This document shows, piece after piece, positions 7,772 to 15,221 of a stretch of DNA of 16,910 nucleotides. The stretch's first letter is position 1. Each line of letters begins with the position of its first letter. A model generated the notes under the pieces. It had not been told where the DNA came from. It made no database searches and was given only the letters and a program-made list of their open reading frames with translations. The stretch lies in assembly GCA_944387755.1 (NCBI GenBank), contig CALXGC010000036.1, positions 1 through 16,910 on the forward strand, written 5' to 3'. This DNA is from an uncultured Oscillospiraceae bacterium. GTDB taxonomy: Bacteria; Bacillota_A; Clostridia; Oscillospirales; Oscillospiraceae. Made by a program: the position numbers and the translations under genes.

Positions 7772-9223
7772 ATGGAACGAGTGCAGCGAGTTGTCAAGGC
7801 CAGCGTCCTCTTCCAGGTGCTGTCCGCCCTGTGTCTGTGGTTCGGGCGGCAGTGGCAGGGGAGCGGCCTGATTCAGTGGTTTATTCACCCGCCCCTCCGG
7901 CTGGAGCGGGCGGAGTCGGAGAGCAGCGTCTTTACCCGCCTGTGGCGGGCGGTCCACGGCGGGCTGTGCCGGATCTATGGGCTGCTGCGCCTGGACCGCC
8001 TGTTTGCAGGGAGCATATTTCAAAAACCCTGGCTGTGGGCGGGGGCGGCCGCGGTGCTCTCCCCCATTCTGCCCACCATGGCGGTGCTGGGGCTGATGCT
8101 GGTGAGCTGCTTTTCTCTTCTGCTGCGGCTGCTGGAGCGGCGGGAGCGGGAGCTTCTCTACACCCCCTATAACCGGTATATCTGGATGTACGCGGCCGTT
8201 TATCTGGCGGGGACCTGGTTCTCCGTCACCCGCAGCGGGAGCCTGCTGGGCGGGTGCCTGTCGGTGGCCTTCATCCTGTTCGCCCTGGTGCTGGAGAACG
8301 CCGTGGAGACCCGCCGGGCGCTGGACGCCCTGCTGATGCTGATGGTGCTGGCGGGGGCGGCGGTGGCGCTGTACGGCATCTGCCAGTATCTGTTCGGCTG
8401 GGGCTATCAGTCGGACGCCTGGGTGGACAGCGACATGTTCAGCGACATCACCTTCCGGGTGACGGCCACCCTGGAGAACCCCAACATGCTGGGCCAGTAT
8501 CTGATTCTGGCCATCTCCCTGGGCGGGGCCGGCCTGCTGTCCGCCAGGACCTGGGGGAAGCGGGCGCTGTATTTCTGCTGCTGCGGCGTGATGTGCGTGT
8601 GTATGCTCCTCACCTTTGCCAGAGGGGCCTGGCTGGGCCTGCTGTTCGCGGGGTTTGTCTTTGTGCTGTTTCTCCAGCCCCGGCTGCTGCTGCTCTCCCC
8701 GCTGCTGCTGGTGGCGCTGTACTTTGTGCTGCCGGACACGGTCATTGCCCGGTTTACCAGCATCGGCAATCTGGGGGACCAGTCCACCTCCTACCGGGTG
8801 TATATCTGGATGGGAACCCTGGCCATGCTGAAGGACTACTGGCTGTGCGGCGTCGGGCCGGGGGACGCGGCGTTCAACCTGGTCTACCCCCGGTACAGCT
8901 ACAGCGGCGTCACCGCGCCCCACTCCCACAACCTGTTTTTACAGATTATGTGCGACGCGGGGGTGGTGGCCCTGGTGATCTTTGTGCTGCTGCTGTTCCA
9001 CTTCTTCCGGGACCTGTGCGCCGCCTTCTGCAAGGAAAAGGACGCCTTCAGCCGCTTCCACCAGGCGGGAATTACCGCCGGAATGGCGGGCTTTATGGTC
9101 CAGGCCATGACGGACTACTCCTTTTATAATTACCGGGTGATGTTCCTGTTTTGGACCTTCATCGCCCTGGGCGCCCTGACAGCCCGGAGAGGCCGGCTGC
9201 CGGAGAGGAGGACGGAGACATGA
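7772..9223 (+). CDS. O-antigen ligase / Wzy_C-family membrane protein
   Basis: A 483-aa polytopic membrane protein with about 10-12 hydrophobic helices. The WaaL/Wzy_C signature is visible. RGAWLGLLFAGFVF lies in a central helix, and a large outside loop carries SYRVYIWMGTLAML, GVGPGDAAF and APHSHNLFLQIMCDAG. The HSHN-L segment matches the loop histidine conserved in O-antigen ligases. Family members transfer or polymerise undecaprenyl-linked glycans at the outer face of the membrane. In a Gram-positive this points to polymerisation or attachment of a wall glycan. It starts three bases after murJ and overlaps the next gene by ATGA, so it is cotranslated with both. Confidence 0.87.
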   Translation: MERVQRVVKASVLFQVLSALCLWFGRQWQGSGLIQWFIHPPLRLERAESESSVFTRLWRAVHGGLCRIYGLLRLDRLFAGSIFQKPWLWAGAAAVLSPILPTMAVLGLMLVSCFSLLLRLLERRERELLYTPYNRYIWMYAAVYLAGTWFSVTRSGSLLGGCLSVAFILFALVLENAVETRRALDALLMLMVLAGAAVALYGICQYLFGWGYQSDAWVDSDMFSDITFRVTATLENPNMLGQYLILAISLGGAGLLSARTWGKRALYFCCCGVMCVCMLLTFARGAWLGLLFAGFVFVLFLQPRLLLLSPLLLVALYFVLPDTVIARFTSIGNLGDQSTSYRVYIWMGTLAMLKDYWLCGVGPGDAAFNLVYPRYSYSGVTAPHSHNLFLQIMCDAGVVALVIFVLLLFHFFRDLCAAFCKEKDAFSRFHQAGITAGMAGFMVQAMTDYSFYNYRVMFLFWTFIALGALTARRGRLPERRTET

Positions 9224-10350
9224 TCCGCGTTTTGAACATCATCAGCGACACCAACATCGGCGGCGCCGGCCGGGTGCTCATCAACTATTTGCAGTACGCC
9301 GACCGGGAGCAGTTTGACACCTCCGTGGCGGTCCCCAGGGGGAGCCTGCTGAAGGCCCCTCTGGAGGAGCTGGGGACCACGGTCTATGAGGTGGACGGCA
9401 TTGCCGACCGCTCCTACAGCAAGGGGGACGTGAAGGTGCTCCGGGCGCTGATCCGCCAGGTGGACCCGGACATCGTCCACACCCACGGCGCCCTGTCCGG
9501 GCGCATCGCCGCCCGGCAGTGCGGGAAAAAGATTGTCTACACCCGGCATTCCGCCTTTCCTGTGTCCGCCAAGCTGCGCTATCCCCCCGGACGGTGGGTC
9601 AACAAATGGATGAACCGGCGCTATGCCGACCGCATCATCGCCGTCAGTCCGGCGGCGGCGGAGAATCTCACCGACGCGGGGGTGTCCCCCAAGCGCATCA
9701 CGGTGATGATGAACGGCGTGGCCCCGGTGGCCCGCAGCGCGCCGGAGGCCTGCCAGGCGTTTCGGGAGCGGTACGGACTGCGGGCGGACGTATTTACCGC
9801 CGGCATTCTGGCCCGCATCGAGCCCTATAAGGGCCATCTGCACATTCTGGAGGCGGCGGAGCGGCTGAAGGGCGAGGGGCGGAGGCTCCAGGTGCTCATT
9901 GCCGGGACCGGCGGCTATGAGGCGGAACTGCGGCGGGAGACGGCGACGCGGGACCTGGAGGACACGGTGTTCTTCCTGGGCTTCCAGAGCGACGTGGCCC
10001 CGGTGCTCTCCGTGCTGGACGTGCAGCTCAACGCCTCCTATGGCACTGAGACCTCCAGCCTGTCCATCCTGGAGGGGATGAGCATGGGCCTGCCCGCCGT
10101 GGTCAGCAGCTACGGAGGGAACCCCTGGCTCATTGACGACGGGGAGGACGGCCTGATTTTCCCCAACCGGGACAGCGGAGCGCTGGCCCGGTGTATCGCC
10201 CGCCTTATGGACGAGCCGGACACCCTCCGGCGCATGGGGGAGCGGGCGGCGGAGATCTTTCAGAACCGGTTTACCGGCCAAATCTTTGCAAGAAACGTGG
10301 AGCAGGTGTACCTTGACCTGCTGAAAGGAGCTTCCCATGGAACAAAATAA
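9220..10350 (+). CDS. GT4-family glycosyltransferase
   Basis: A 376-aa GT-B enzyme that would add a sugar from a nucleotide-sugar donor to a lipid-linked acceptor on the cytosolic face. The N-terminal half has the SDTNIGGAGRVLINYL acceptor-side loop and VDPDIVHTHGALSG. The C-terminal half has ILARIEPYKGHLHILEAAE, the LIAGTG strand, and the donor-site E-x7-E motif in ETSSLSILEGMSMGLP. The ATG at 9220 overlaps the preceding stop (ATGA) and has GAGAGGAGG at 9203-9211; the upstream extension is inside the ligase gene. Its end overlaps the first DUF4330 gene by 14 bases. The sugar and linkage cannot be told from sequence alone. Confidence 0.9.
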   Translation: MIRVLNIISDTNIGGAGRVLINYLQYADREQFDTSVAVPRGSLLKAPLEELGTTVYEVDGIADRSYSKGDVKVLRALIRQVDPDIVHTHGALSGRIAARQCGKKIVYTRHSAFPVSAKLRYPPGRWVNKWMNRRYADRIIAVSPAAAENLTDAGVSPKRITVMMNGVAPVARSAPEACQAFRERYGLRADVFTAGILARIEPYKGHLHILEAAERLKGEGRRLQVLIAGTGGYEAELRRETATRDLEDTVFFLGFQSDVAPVLSVLDVQLNASYGTETSSLSILEGMSMGLPAVVSSYGGNPWLIDDGEDGLIFPNRDSGALARCIARLMDEPDTLRRMGERAAEIFQNRFTGQIFARNVEQVYLDLLKGASHGTK

Positions 10351-10834
10351 CCACAAATTCCGTCTGCGTCTGAATCTGTTTGACGCCGTTATCCTGGTGC
10401 TGGCGCTGGCGGTGGGCGCGGTGCTGGTCCTGTTCGGCCTCCGCTCCGGCGGCGCGTCCGCCTCCGCCGCCCGGCCGGTGCAGTACACCATCCTGTTCCA
10501 AAGCATGACCGAGGGCAGCAGCGGCCTGATTCAGCCCGGCGATCCCCTGGTGGATACCGTGAAGAATTACAAGCTGGGCAGCGTGGTCTCCGTCCGGGCG
10601 GAGCCCGCCGTGGTCCAGGTGCTGGACCAGGAGACCCGCAGCTATGTGGACGCGGTGCTGGATGGACACGAGGACGTGTATGTCACGGTGGAGAGCGTCT
10701 GTACCGAGAACGACGGCGCTCTGCTGCTGGACGGCGGCTATGACTTCCGGGTGGGACAGACGACCTATGTGCGCGGCCCCGGCTATATGGGCAGCGGGCC
10801 GGTGACGGAGATTGTAAGGGAGGCGGAAGCATGA
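10337..10834 (+). CDS. DUF4330 family membrane-anchored protein (first copy)
   Basis: A 165-aa protein with a basic N-terminus, a single transmembrane helix at about residues 15-35 (AVILVLALAVGAVLVLFGL), then a soluble beta-rich domain that should lie outside the membrane. The family has no known function. It begins within the end of the glycosyltransferase gene, with GAAAGGAG at 10323-10330, and its stop overlaps the start of the second DUF4330 gene by ATGA. Strict coupling between a glycosyltransferase and CsaB suggests a role in export or assembly of the same polymer, by association only. Confidence 0.8.
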   Translation: MEQNNHKFRLRLNLFDAVILVLALAVGAVLVLFGLRSGGASASAARPVQYTILFQSMTEGSSGLIQPGDPLVDTVKNYKLGSVVSVRAEPAVVQVLDQETRSYVDAVLDGHEDVYVTVESVCTENDGALLLDGGYDFRVGQTTYVRGPGYMGSGPVTEIVREAEA

Positions 10835-11346
10835 AAATTCTGGATCAGGACGGCCGGCTGTTCGGCAAGCTCAGCGTCATCGACGCCATTGTTCTCCTGG
10901 CCGTGGCGGCGCTGGCGGCGGCTGTCTATGTGAAATCGCAAATGCCCCAGACCGGCAGCAGCGTGGCGCTGACCCCTGTGGTCTATCAGATGCGCCTGGA
11001 AAATCAGCCGGAATATATGCTGGACGCCATCCAGGTGGGGGACCAGATGTTTGACAAAGAGCGCAGCACCGGCGGCTCTCTGGGAAAAATTACGGAGATT
11101 GCGGTGAGCGACGGCACCTATCAGGGGGAGCTGGACGACGGCACCGTGGCCGACGTGCCGGCGGAGGGGTACTATAACATCCTGCTGACCATCGAGGGGG
11201 AGGCCCTGGTGGGCGCCGACGGTTCGGTGGCCCTGAACCGCATCTATGACCTGGGCGTCAACTCCAACCGGAATTTTAATACCAAATACGCCAGCTTTGT
11301 GGGCCTGATTGTGGACATTCAGCTTCCCCAGGCGGAGGCGCAGTGA
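10831..11346 (+). CDS. DUF4330 family membrane-anchored protein (second copy)
   Basis: A 171-aa protein starting MKILDQDGRLFGKLSVIDAI, the typical DUF4330 N-terminus, with one transmembrane helix at about residues 17-35 and an extracytoplasmic beta-rich domain. It shares layout and probably ancestry with the preceding gene, including the short motif LGxVxxI/LGKITEI followed by a variable strand region; overall identity is low by eye. The ATGA overlap with the first copy suggests equimolar synthesis, so a heterocomplex is plausible. The fused GT4-CsaB gene follows after 12 bases. Confidence 0.82.
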   Translation: MKILDQDGRLFGKLSVIDAIVLLAVAALAAAVYVKSQMPQTGSSVALTPVVYQMRLENQPEYMLDAIQVGDQMFDKERSTGGSLGKITEIAVSDGTYQGELDDGTVADVPAEGYYNILLTIEGEALVGADGSVALNRIYDLGVNSNRNFNTKYASFVGLIVDIQLPQAEAQ

Positions 11347-11358
11347 GGGAGCGCCGCC

Positions 11359-13578
11359 ATGAAAATTTTGATGGCCACCATGGGCCTGGACATCGGCGGG
11401 GCAGAGACCCATATTGTGGAGCTGGCCAAGGAGCTGAAGGCGGAGGGCCACGACATCGCCATCGCCTCCAACGGCGGCGTGTACGTCCCTGAGATTAAGG
11501 CCGCGGGCATCCGGCACTATTCCGTGCCCATGCACCGGCGCAATATAAAGTGTATGCTCCGGGCCAGGGGAATGCTGAAGAAAATCATCCGGCAGGAGCG
11601 CCCCGACGTGGTGCACGCCCACGCCCGCATCCCCGCCTTCCTGTGCGGCTCTCTCCAGCCCGCCATGAAATTTCCCTTTGTCACCACCGCCCACTGGGTC
11701 TTTGAGACCAGGGGAATGCTCCGCTATCTCACCAACTGGGGCCAGCGGACTGTGGCCGTGTCCGAGGACATCAGGGCCTATCTGATGCGGGAGTACGGCG
11801 TGCCGGAGGAGCACATCACCGTCACCGTCAATGGCATCGACACCAACAAGTTTTCCCCGGAAATTTCCCGGCAAAAAGTGATGGCGGAGCTGGGACTGGA
11901 CCCCGCCAAACCGGTGATCTCCTACGTCAGCCGCATGGACGAGGACCGGGCCCTTGTGGCCAGACAGCTGGTTCAGATTGCCGGAGACCTGGACCGGGCG
12001 GTCCCCGGCATTCAGATGATTATCACCGGCGGCGGCAACGTCTTTTCGGAAATCAAGGCCCAGGCGGACCAGATGAATGCCAAGCTGGGCCGTACCTGCG
12101 TGGTGATGACCGGTCCCCGCACCGACATCAATGAGATTGTGGCGGCGGGGGACCTGTTTGTGGGGGTGTCCCGCTCCGCCCTGGAGGCCATGTCGGCGGC
12201 AAAGCCGGTGATTGTGGCGGGCAACGAGGGCTATCAGGGCCTCTTTGGCCCGAACAAGCTGGAGGAGGCCCAGGCGGGCAACTTCTGCTGCCGGGGCCTG
12301 CCCATGTCCACCCCGGAGCGCCTGCGGGAGGACGTGCTGGCCGCGCTGGCCCTCCCGCCGGAGAAGCGGACGGAGCTGGGGGCCTATGGCCGTCAGGTAA
12401 TTTTTGACTTTTACTCCGTGCGGCGGATGGCGGGGGACTGCCTGAAGGTGTACAACCAAGTGCGCCGCCGCCGGTACAATGTGGTGATGAGCGGCTACTA
12501 CGGCTTCTCCAACGCCGGGGACGACGCCATTCTTCAGTCCATTCAGGAGGGCATCGCCGCCGCCAGCGACGACATCTCCATTACCGTCCTGTCCAACAAC
12601 CCGCCCCTGACGGAGCGGCTGTGCGGCCTGGAGGCGGTGTCCCGGTTCCGGGTCTGGAAGGTGCTGGGGGCGCTGAGGCGGTGCGACGCCCTGCTGTCCG
12701 GAGGCGGGAGCCTGCTTCAGGACCGGACCTCCACCCGCTCCCTGCTGTACTATCTGGCCATCATCCGGGGGGCGGAGCTGCTCCGCAAGCCGGTGATGCT
12801 CTACGCCAACGGCATCGGGCCGGTGCAGAAGCCGGCCAACCGCCGGCGGGTGAAAAAGGCGGTGGAGCGGGCCGCCCTGGTGACGCTCCGGGACCGGAGC
12901 TCCGCCAGGGAGCTCCAGGAGATGGGGGTGCGGCGCTCCGACCTGTACGTCACCGCCGACCCGGTGTTCAATCTGTCCCCCGCGCCGGTGGGGCGGGGGA
13001 AGGAGCTGATTGCCTCGGCGCGTCTGCCCCAGGACCGGCCCTTTGCGGCGGTGTCCGTGCGGGACTGGCCGGGGACGGGAGAGTTTCCGCAAAAGCTGGC
13101 CGGGGTGTGCGACTATCTGCGGCGGACTTACGGCCTGGAGATTTTGTTTTTGATGATGCAGCCGGACCACGACCGGTCCGCCACAGAACAGGTGCGCCAG
13201 GCCATGGAGGAGCCCTCCTATCTTTTGGAGGCCCCCTGCACGCCCCAGGAGCTGATGGCGGTGCTGGGACAGGCCAGACTGTGCCTGGCCATGCGCCTGC
13301 ACACCTTGATTTTTGCCGCCAGAATGGCGGTGCCCTGCATAGGGCTGGTGTATGACCCCAAGGTGGCCAGCTATCTTCAGGAGCTGGACATGCCCTCCGC
13401 CGGCCATGTGGAGCGGTTTGACCAGGACGCCGCCATCCGCTGCGCCGGCGCTCTGATGGCAGATTACAGCGGTACGCTGGACAGACTGCGGGAAAAATCC
13501 CGCGCCCTGGCCCAGGCGGCCCGGCGGAACGAGGAGCTGCTGCTGGCGCTGCTGGAGGGACAGGGCCGTAAGAATTGA
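11359..13578 (+). CDS. csaB: Fused GT4 glycosyltransferase - CsaB polysaccharide pyruvyltransferase
   Basis: A 739-aa two-domain cytosolic enzyme. Residues about 1-365 are a GT4 glycosyltransferase: MGLDIGGAETHIVELAKEL at the start, a DVVHAHARIPAF strand, VNGIDTNKFSP, the IITGGG strand, and SALEAMSAAKPVI at the donor site. Only the second Glu of the usual E-x7-E pair is obvious. Residues about 370-735 are CsaB: SGYYGFSNAGDDAIL, LLSGGGSLLQDRTSTRSLLY, ANGIGPV, the TADPVF strand and MRLHTLIFAA. CsaB proteins transfer pyruvate from phosphoenolpyruvate to a sugar (ManNAc in studied cases) of the secondary wall polymer, making the ligand of SLH domains. GAGGGA at 11345-11350 is the ribosome binding site. 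It is the last gene before a strong terminator. The linked domains may add and pyruvylate the same sugar. Confidence 0.9.
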   Translation: MKILMATMGLDIGGAETHIVELAKELKAEGHDIAIASNGGVYVPEIKAAGIRHYSVPMHRRNIKCMLRARGMLKKIIRQERPDVVHAHARIPAFLCGSLQPAMKFPFVTTAHWVFETRGMLRYLTNWGQRTVAVSEDIRAYLMREYGVPEEHITVTVNGIDTNKFSPEISRQKVMAELGLDPAKPVISYVSRMDEDRALVARQLVQIAGDLDRAVPGIQMIITGGGNVFSEIKAQADQMNAKLGRTCVVMTGPRTDINEIVAAGDLFVGVSRSALEAMSAAKPVIVAGNEGYQGLFGPNKLEEAQAGNFCCRGLPMSTPERLREDVLAALALPPEKRTELGAYGRQVIFDFYSVRRMAGDCLKVYNQVRRRRYNVVMSGYYGFSNAGDDAILQSIQEGIAAASDDISITVLSNNPPLTERLCGLEAVSRFRVWKVLGALRRCDALLSGGGSLLQDRTSTRSLLYYLAIIRGAELLRKPVMLYANGIGPVQKPANRRRVKKAVERAALVTLRDRSSARELQEMGVRRSDLYVTADPVFNLSPAPVGRGKELIASARLPQDRPFAAVSVRDWPGTGEFPQKLAGVCDYLRRTYGLEILFLMMQPDHDRSATEQVRQAMEEPSYLLEAPCTPQELMAVLGQARLCLAMRLHTLIFAARMAVPCIGLVYDPKVASYLQELDMPSAGHVERFDQDAAIRCAGALMADYSGTLDRLREKSRALAQAARRNEELLLALLEGQGRKN

Positions 13579-13595
13579 CAGGATTCCATCAACAT

Positions 13596-13631
13596 TTTGC
13601 AGGCTGGGACCCTCCAGCCTGCAAATTTTTT
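13596..13631 (+). terminator. Rho-independent terminator of the murJ-csaB operon
   Basis: A perfect 12-bp stem, TTTGCAGGCTGG (13596-13607) / CCAGCCTGCAAA (13614-13625), with loop GACCCT, is followed by TTTTTT. It lies 17 bases past the csaB stop. Confidence 0.95.
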
Positions 13632-13641
13632 GTAAAGAGAC

Positions 13642-13671
13642 TTGACAAAATGACAGGTTATGGTTTACAAT
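13642..13671 (+). promoter_or_regulatory. Sigma-A promoter of the 43-aa gene
   Basis: Perfect -35 TTGACA (13642-13647) and -10 TACAAT (13666-13671) with an 18-base spacer. It lies between the operon terminator and the ribosome binding site of the small gene. Confidence 0.8.
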
Positions 13672-13702
13672 ACAGCATATCAAAAGCGAGGAGGTGAACA
13701 GC

Positions 13703-13834
13703 ATGACCATGGTGAAGCGTGAGTCCAACAGCATTTGGAGCCGTGTTCGGGAGGACCGGGATGTGGACGATCTGATCTTCGGTGAGGAGCTCGTCTCCGG
13801 CCGCGAACGCTCCATGACGTGCAGCGAGCGGTGA
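13703..13834 (+). CDS. Small hydrophilic protein (43 aa), unknown function
   Basis: A short open frame starting MTMVKRESNSIWSRVRED and ending SMTCSER. It is very charged, with an acidic middle (DRDVDDLIFGEEL) and basic ends, and has no membrane helix or signal peptide. It is supported by a complete private transcription unit. A consensus promoter lies at 13642-13671, GAGGAGGTGA ends seven bases before the ATG at 13703, and an intrinsic terminator is at 13874-13916. The transcript would be about 240 nt, so it could also be a regulatory RNA that carries a peptide. I do not recognise the family. Confidence 0.68.
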   Translation: MTMVKRESNSIWSRVREDRDVDDLIFGEELVSGRERSMTCSER

Positions 13835-13873
13835 ACCGTCCAGCCGGCGGTTTCCCAGAGGGACAGACAGAAT

Positions 13874-13916
13874 AAGCGCCGCGGCAGCAATCTCCCGACT
13901 GCCTGCGGCGCTTTTT
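13874..13916 (+). terminator. Rho-independent terminator of the 43-aa gene
   Basis: Stem AAGCGCCGC (13874-13882) / GCGGCGCTT (13905-13913) is extended by GGCAG/CTGCC with one bulged T, has an 11-base loop, and is followed by TTTTT. Confidence 0.9.
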
Positions 13917-13989
13917 CTATGATTTAGCCGCCGCGCAAACACACCGCCCCCTGTTTACGTCTGAAAGAGAAAATCCATTTATTTTCTGC

Positions 13990-14018
13990 TTGACAAAATG
14001 TATCGTGTGTGATAACAT
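13990..14018 (+). promoter_or_regulatory. Sigma-A promoter of the serine tRNA pair
   Basis: Perfect -35 TTGACA (13990-13995) and -10 TAACAT (14013-14018) at 17-base spacing, about 34 bases before the first tRNA. Confidence 0.85.
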
Positions 14019-14051
14019 TTTACTCGCCTCTGATTGAACAGACAAAGATGA

Positions 14052-14139
14052 GGAGAGATGTCCGAGTGGTTTAAGGAGCCGGTCTTGAAAACCGGTGACT
14101 CGTCAAGAGCCGTGGGTTCGAATCCCACTCTCTCCGCCA
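14052..14139 (+). tRNA. tRNA-Ser (anticodon TGA)
   Basis: An 88-nt class II tRNA with CCA encoded. Acceptor GGAGAGA (14052-14058) pairs with TCTCTCC (14129-14135), discriminator G. Anticodon stem CCGGT/ACCGG encloses loop CTTGAAA, giving TGA at 14086-14088. It has the long variable arm and GGGTTCGAATCCC T-arm. Confidence 0.97.
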
Positions 14140-14186
14140 CTTTTCCGGGACATAACAACAGGATAACGCCATCTACTTGCAGCCAT

Positions 14187-14278
14187 GCAGAAGTACCCAA
14201 GTGGCTATAAGGGGCTCCCCTGCTAAGGGAGTAGGCGGGTAATACCGTGCGGGGGTTCGAATCCCCCCTTCTGCGCCA
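14187..14278 (+). tRNA. tRNA-Ser (anticodon GCT)
   Basis: A 92-nt class II tRNA with CCA encoded. Acceptor GCAGAAG (14187-14193) pairs with CTTCTGC (14268-14274), discriminator G. Anticodon stem CTCCC/GGGAG encloses loop CTGCTAA, giving GCT. It has a long variable arm and GGGGGTTCGAATCCCCC T-arm, and lies 47 bases after the first serine tRNA. Confidence 0.97.
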
Positions 14279-14317
14279 GAACCGCAGCTCTTGATTTTCA
14301 GGAGCTGCGGTTCTTTC
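14279..14317 (+). terminator. Rho-independent terminator of the tRNA-Ser pair
   Basis: A 12-bp stem GAACCGCAGCTC (14279-14290) / GAGCTGCGGTTC (14302-14313) is followed by TTT and lies directly after the CCA end of the second serine tRNA. Confidence 0.85.
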
Positions 14318-14401
14318 CGTTGCGGCGCAAGGGTTTGCGGGATTCCGTCTGATAATAGACGATTGAATTTTGTGATAAAAAACAGAAGCTGAAAATTGAA
14401 A

Positions 14402-14437
14402 ATTGCACACGAATTTGCACACGGAATTTGTGTGCAA
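14402..14437 (-). terminator. Repeated TTGCACAC hairpin after the amidase gene
   Basis: TTGCACAC occurs twice in direct order (14402-14409 and 14415-14422) and once inverted as GTGTGCAA (14430-14437). On the - strand the inverted copy can pair with either direct copy; pairing with the distal copy leaves the stem followed by TTTTC. It begins directly after the amidase stop codon, so it is a plausible terminator. Confidence 0.55.
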
Positions 14438-15127
14438 TCACTTTTTCAGCAGCGCCGCCGCCATGGTGGCCAGCTCCTCCCGTGTGACGAAGCCCTGGGG
14501 GCGGTCGATGGAGCCTCCCACATTGGACATGAGGCCGGCGTCGATGGCCTCCTGGATATAGGGGACGGCCCAGCTGCTGGCCGGGCGCTGTCCCCGCCGG
14601 GCGAGGTAGCTGTCCATCATCTGGTCGAACTGTTCCTGGGTCATATTCTCCTCCTCTCGCAGCATAGCTTTAAATTTGTCCCACTCTCCAGGGCTGTCCA
14701 CCCGGGGGGCGGGACATTTTTTGCCCGTCACGTCGTAGTGGCGCAGGACGCGCTCCGGCGGGACGGCGTACTGTTCCATCAGCGCCCGTACAAGGGCCGC
14801 TGTATTGTCCCGGACAGCCGCCGGGACGGTCCCTGCGCAGTCGCACATCTCCACGCCGATGGAGTTGGCGTTGCGGCACGCCGGATGGACGGGGCTGCTG
14901 CTGCCGCAGTGCCAGGCGGTGTCCGTGTCCAGGACGGACTGGCCTACGCTCTGGGCGTCCACGAAGTAGTGGGCGCTGGTTCCGGTCTTGGTCCGGGCGA
15001 AGTAGTCCAGATTATTCTGGGCGGTGTCGCCGGAATTGCCGGTGTAGTGGACCACGATGTACTCAATGGGCTGGGTGCGGCCGGGGGAATAGTTCCCCCG
15101 GTGCGTCTGTTTAAAATTCATATTCAT
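14438..15127 (-). CDS. N-acetylmuramoyl-L-alanine amidase (endolysin-like) with SLH-like C-terminus
   Basis: A 229-aa peptidoglycan hydrolase of the Amidase_2 (T7 lysozyme/PGRP) type, which cuts between MurNAc and L-Ala. The likely zinc ligands are His27 in IVVHYTGNSG, and His130 and Cys138 in RHYDVTGKKCPAPR; SAHYFVD and TDTAWHCG are also typical. There is no signal peptide, as in phage endolysins released through a holin. After a linker, residues about 185-228 look like one SLH repeat (YIQEAIDAGLM ... VTREELATMAAALL), a likely wall-binding module. The start is ATG 15127 or 15121; neither has a good ribosome binding site. No holin is visible in the window. The context (hicAB, antirepressor, integrase stub) suggests prophage origin. 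Confidence 0.87.
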   Translation of the reverse strand: MNMNFKQTHRGNYSPGRTQPIEYIVVHYTGNSGDTAQNNLDYFARTKTGTSAHYFVDAQSVGQSVLDTDTAWHCGSSSPVHPACRNANSIGVEMCDCAGTVPAAVRDNTAALVRALMEQYAVPPERVLRHYDVTGKKCPAPRVDSPGEWDKFKAMLREEENMTQEQFDQMMDSYLARRGQRPASSWAVPYIQEAIDAGLMSNVGGSIDRPQGFVTREELATMAAALLKK

Positions 15128-15193
15128 GGATATTTTGTCTTTTCGCCTTATGTTGTTGATATTTGTGTCCCTATAATTTTACTCAAAAGTGTG

Positions 15194-15199
15194 TATAAT
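15194..15199 (+). promoter_or_regulatory. Probable -10 box of hicAB
   Basis: A perfect TATAAT lies 12 bases before the AAAGGAGG site of hicA, with another TATAAT at 15172-15177. No good -35 hexamer is found at 16-18 bases from either, so the promoter call is tentative. Confidence 0.4.
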
Positions 15200-15221
15200 A
15201 GACTTGTAAAGGAGGTGTGGT

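Noticed and set aside
6665..8929. A 754-aa open frame on the - strand
   Set aside because: It is antisense to murJ and the ligase-like gene; the Gln/His/Pro-rich product has no recognisable domain.
10783..13890. A 1035-aa open frame on the - strand
   Set aside because: It is antisense to the DUF4330 and GT4-CsaB genes, with His/Gly/Gln-rich low-complexity composition typical of a shadow frame, and it spans an intrinsic terminator and a promoter.
13658..13942. 94-aa frame on the - strand
   Set aside because: It is antisense to the 43-aa gene and its terminator, with no ribosome binding site and no domain.
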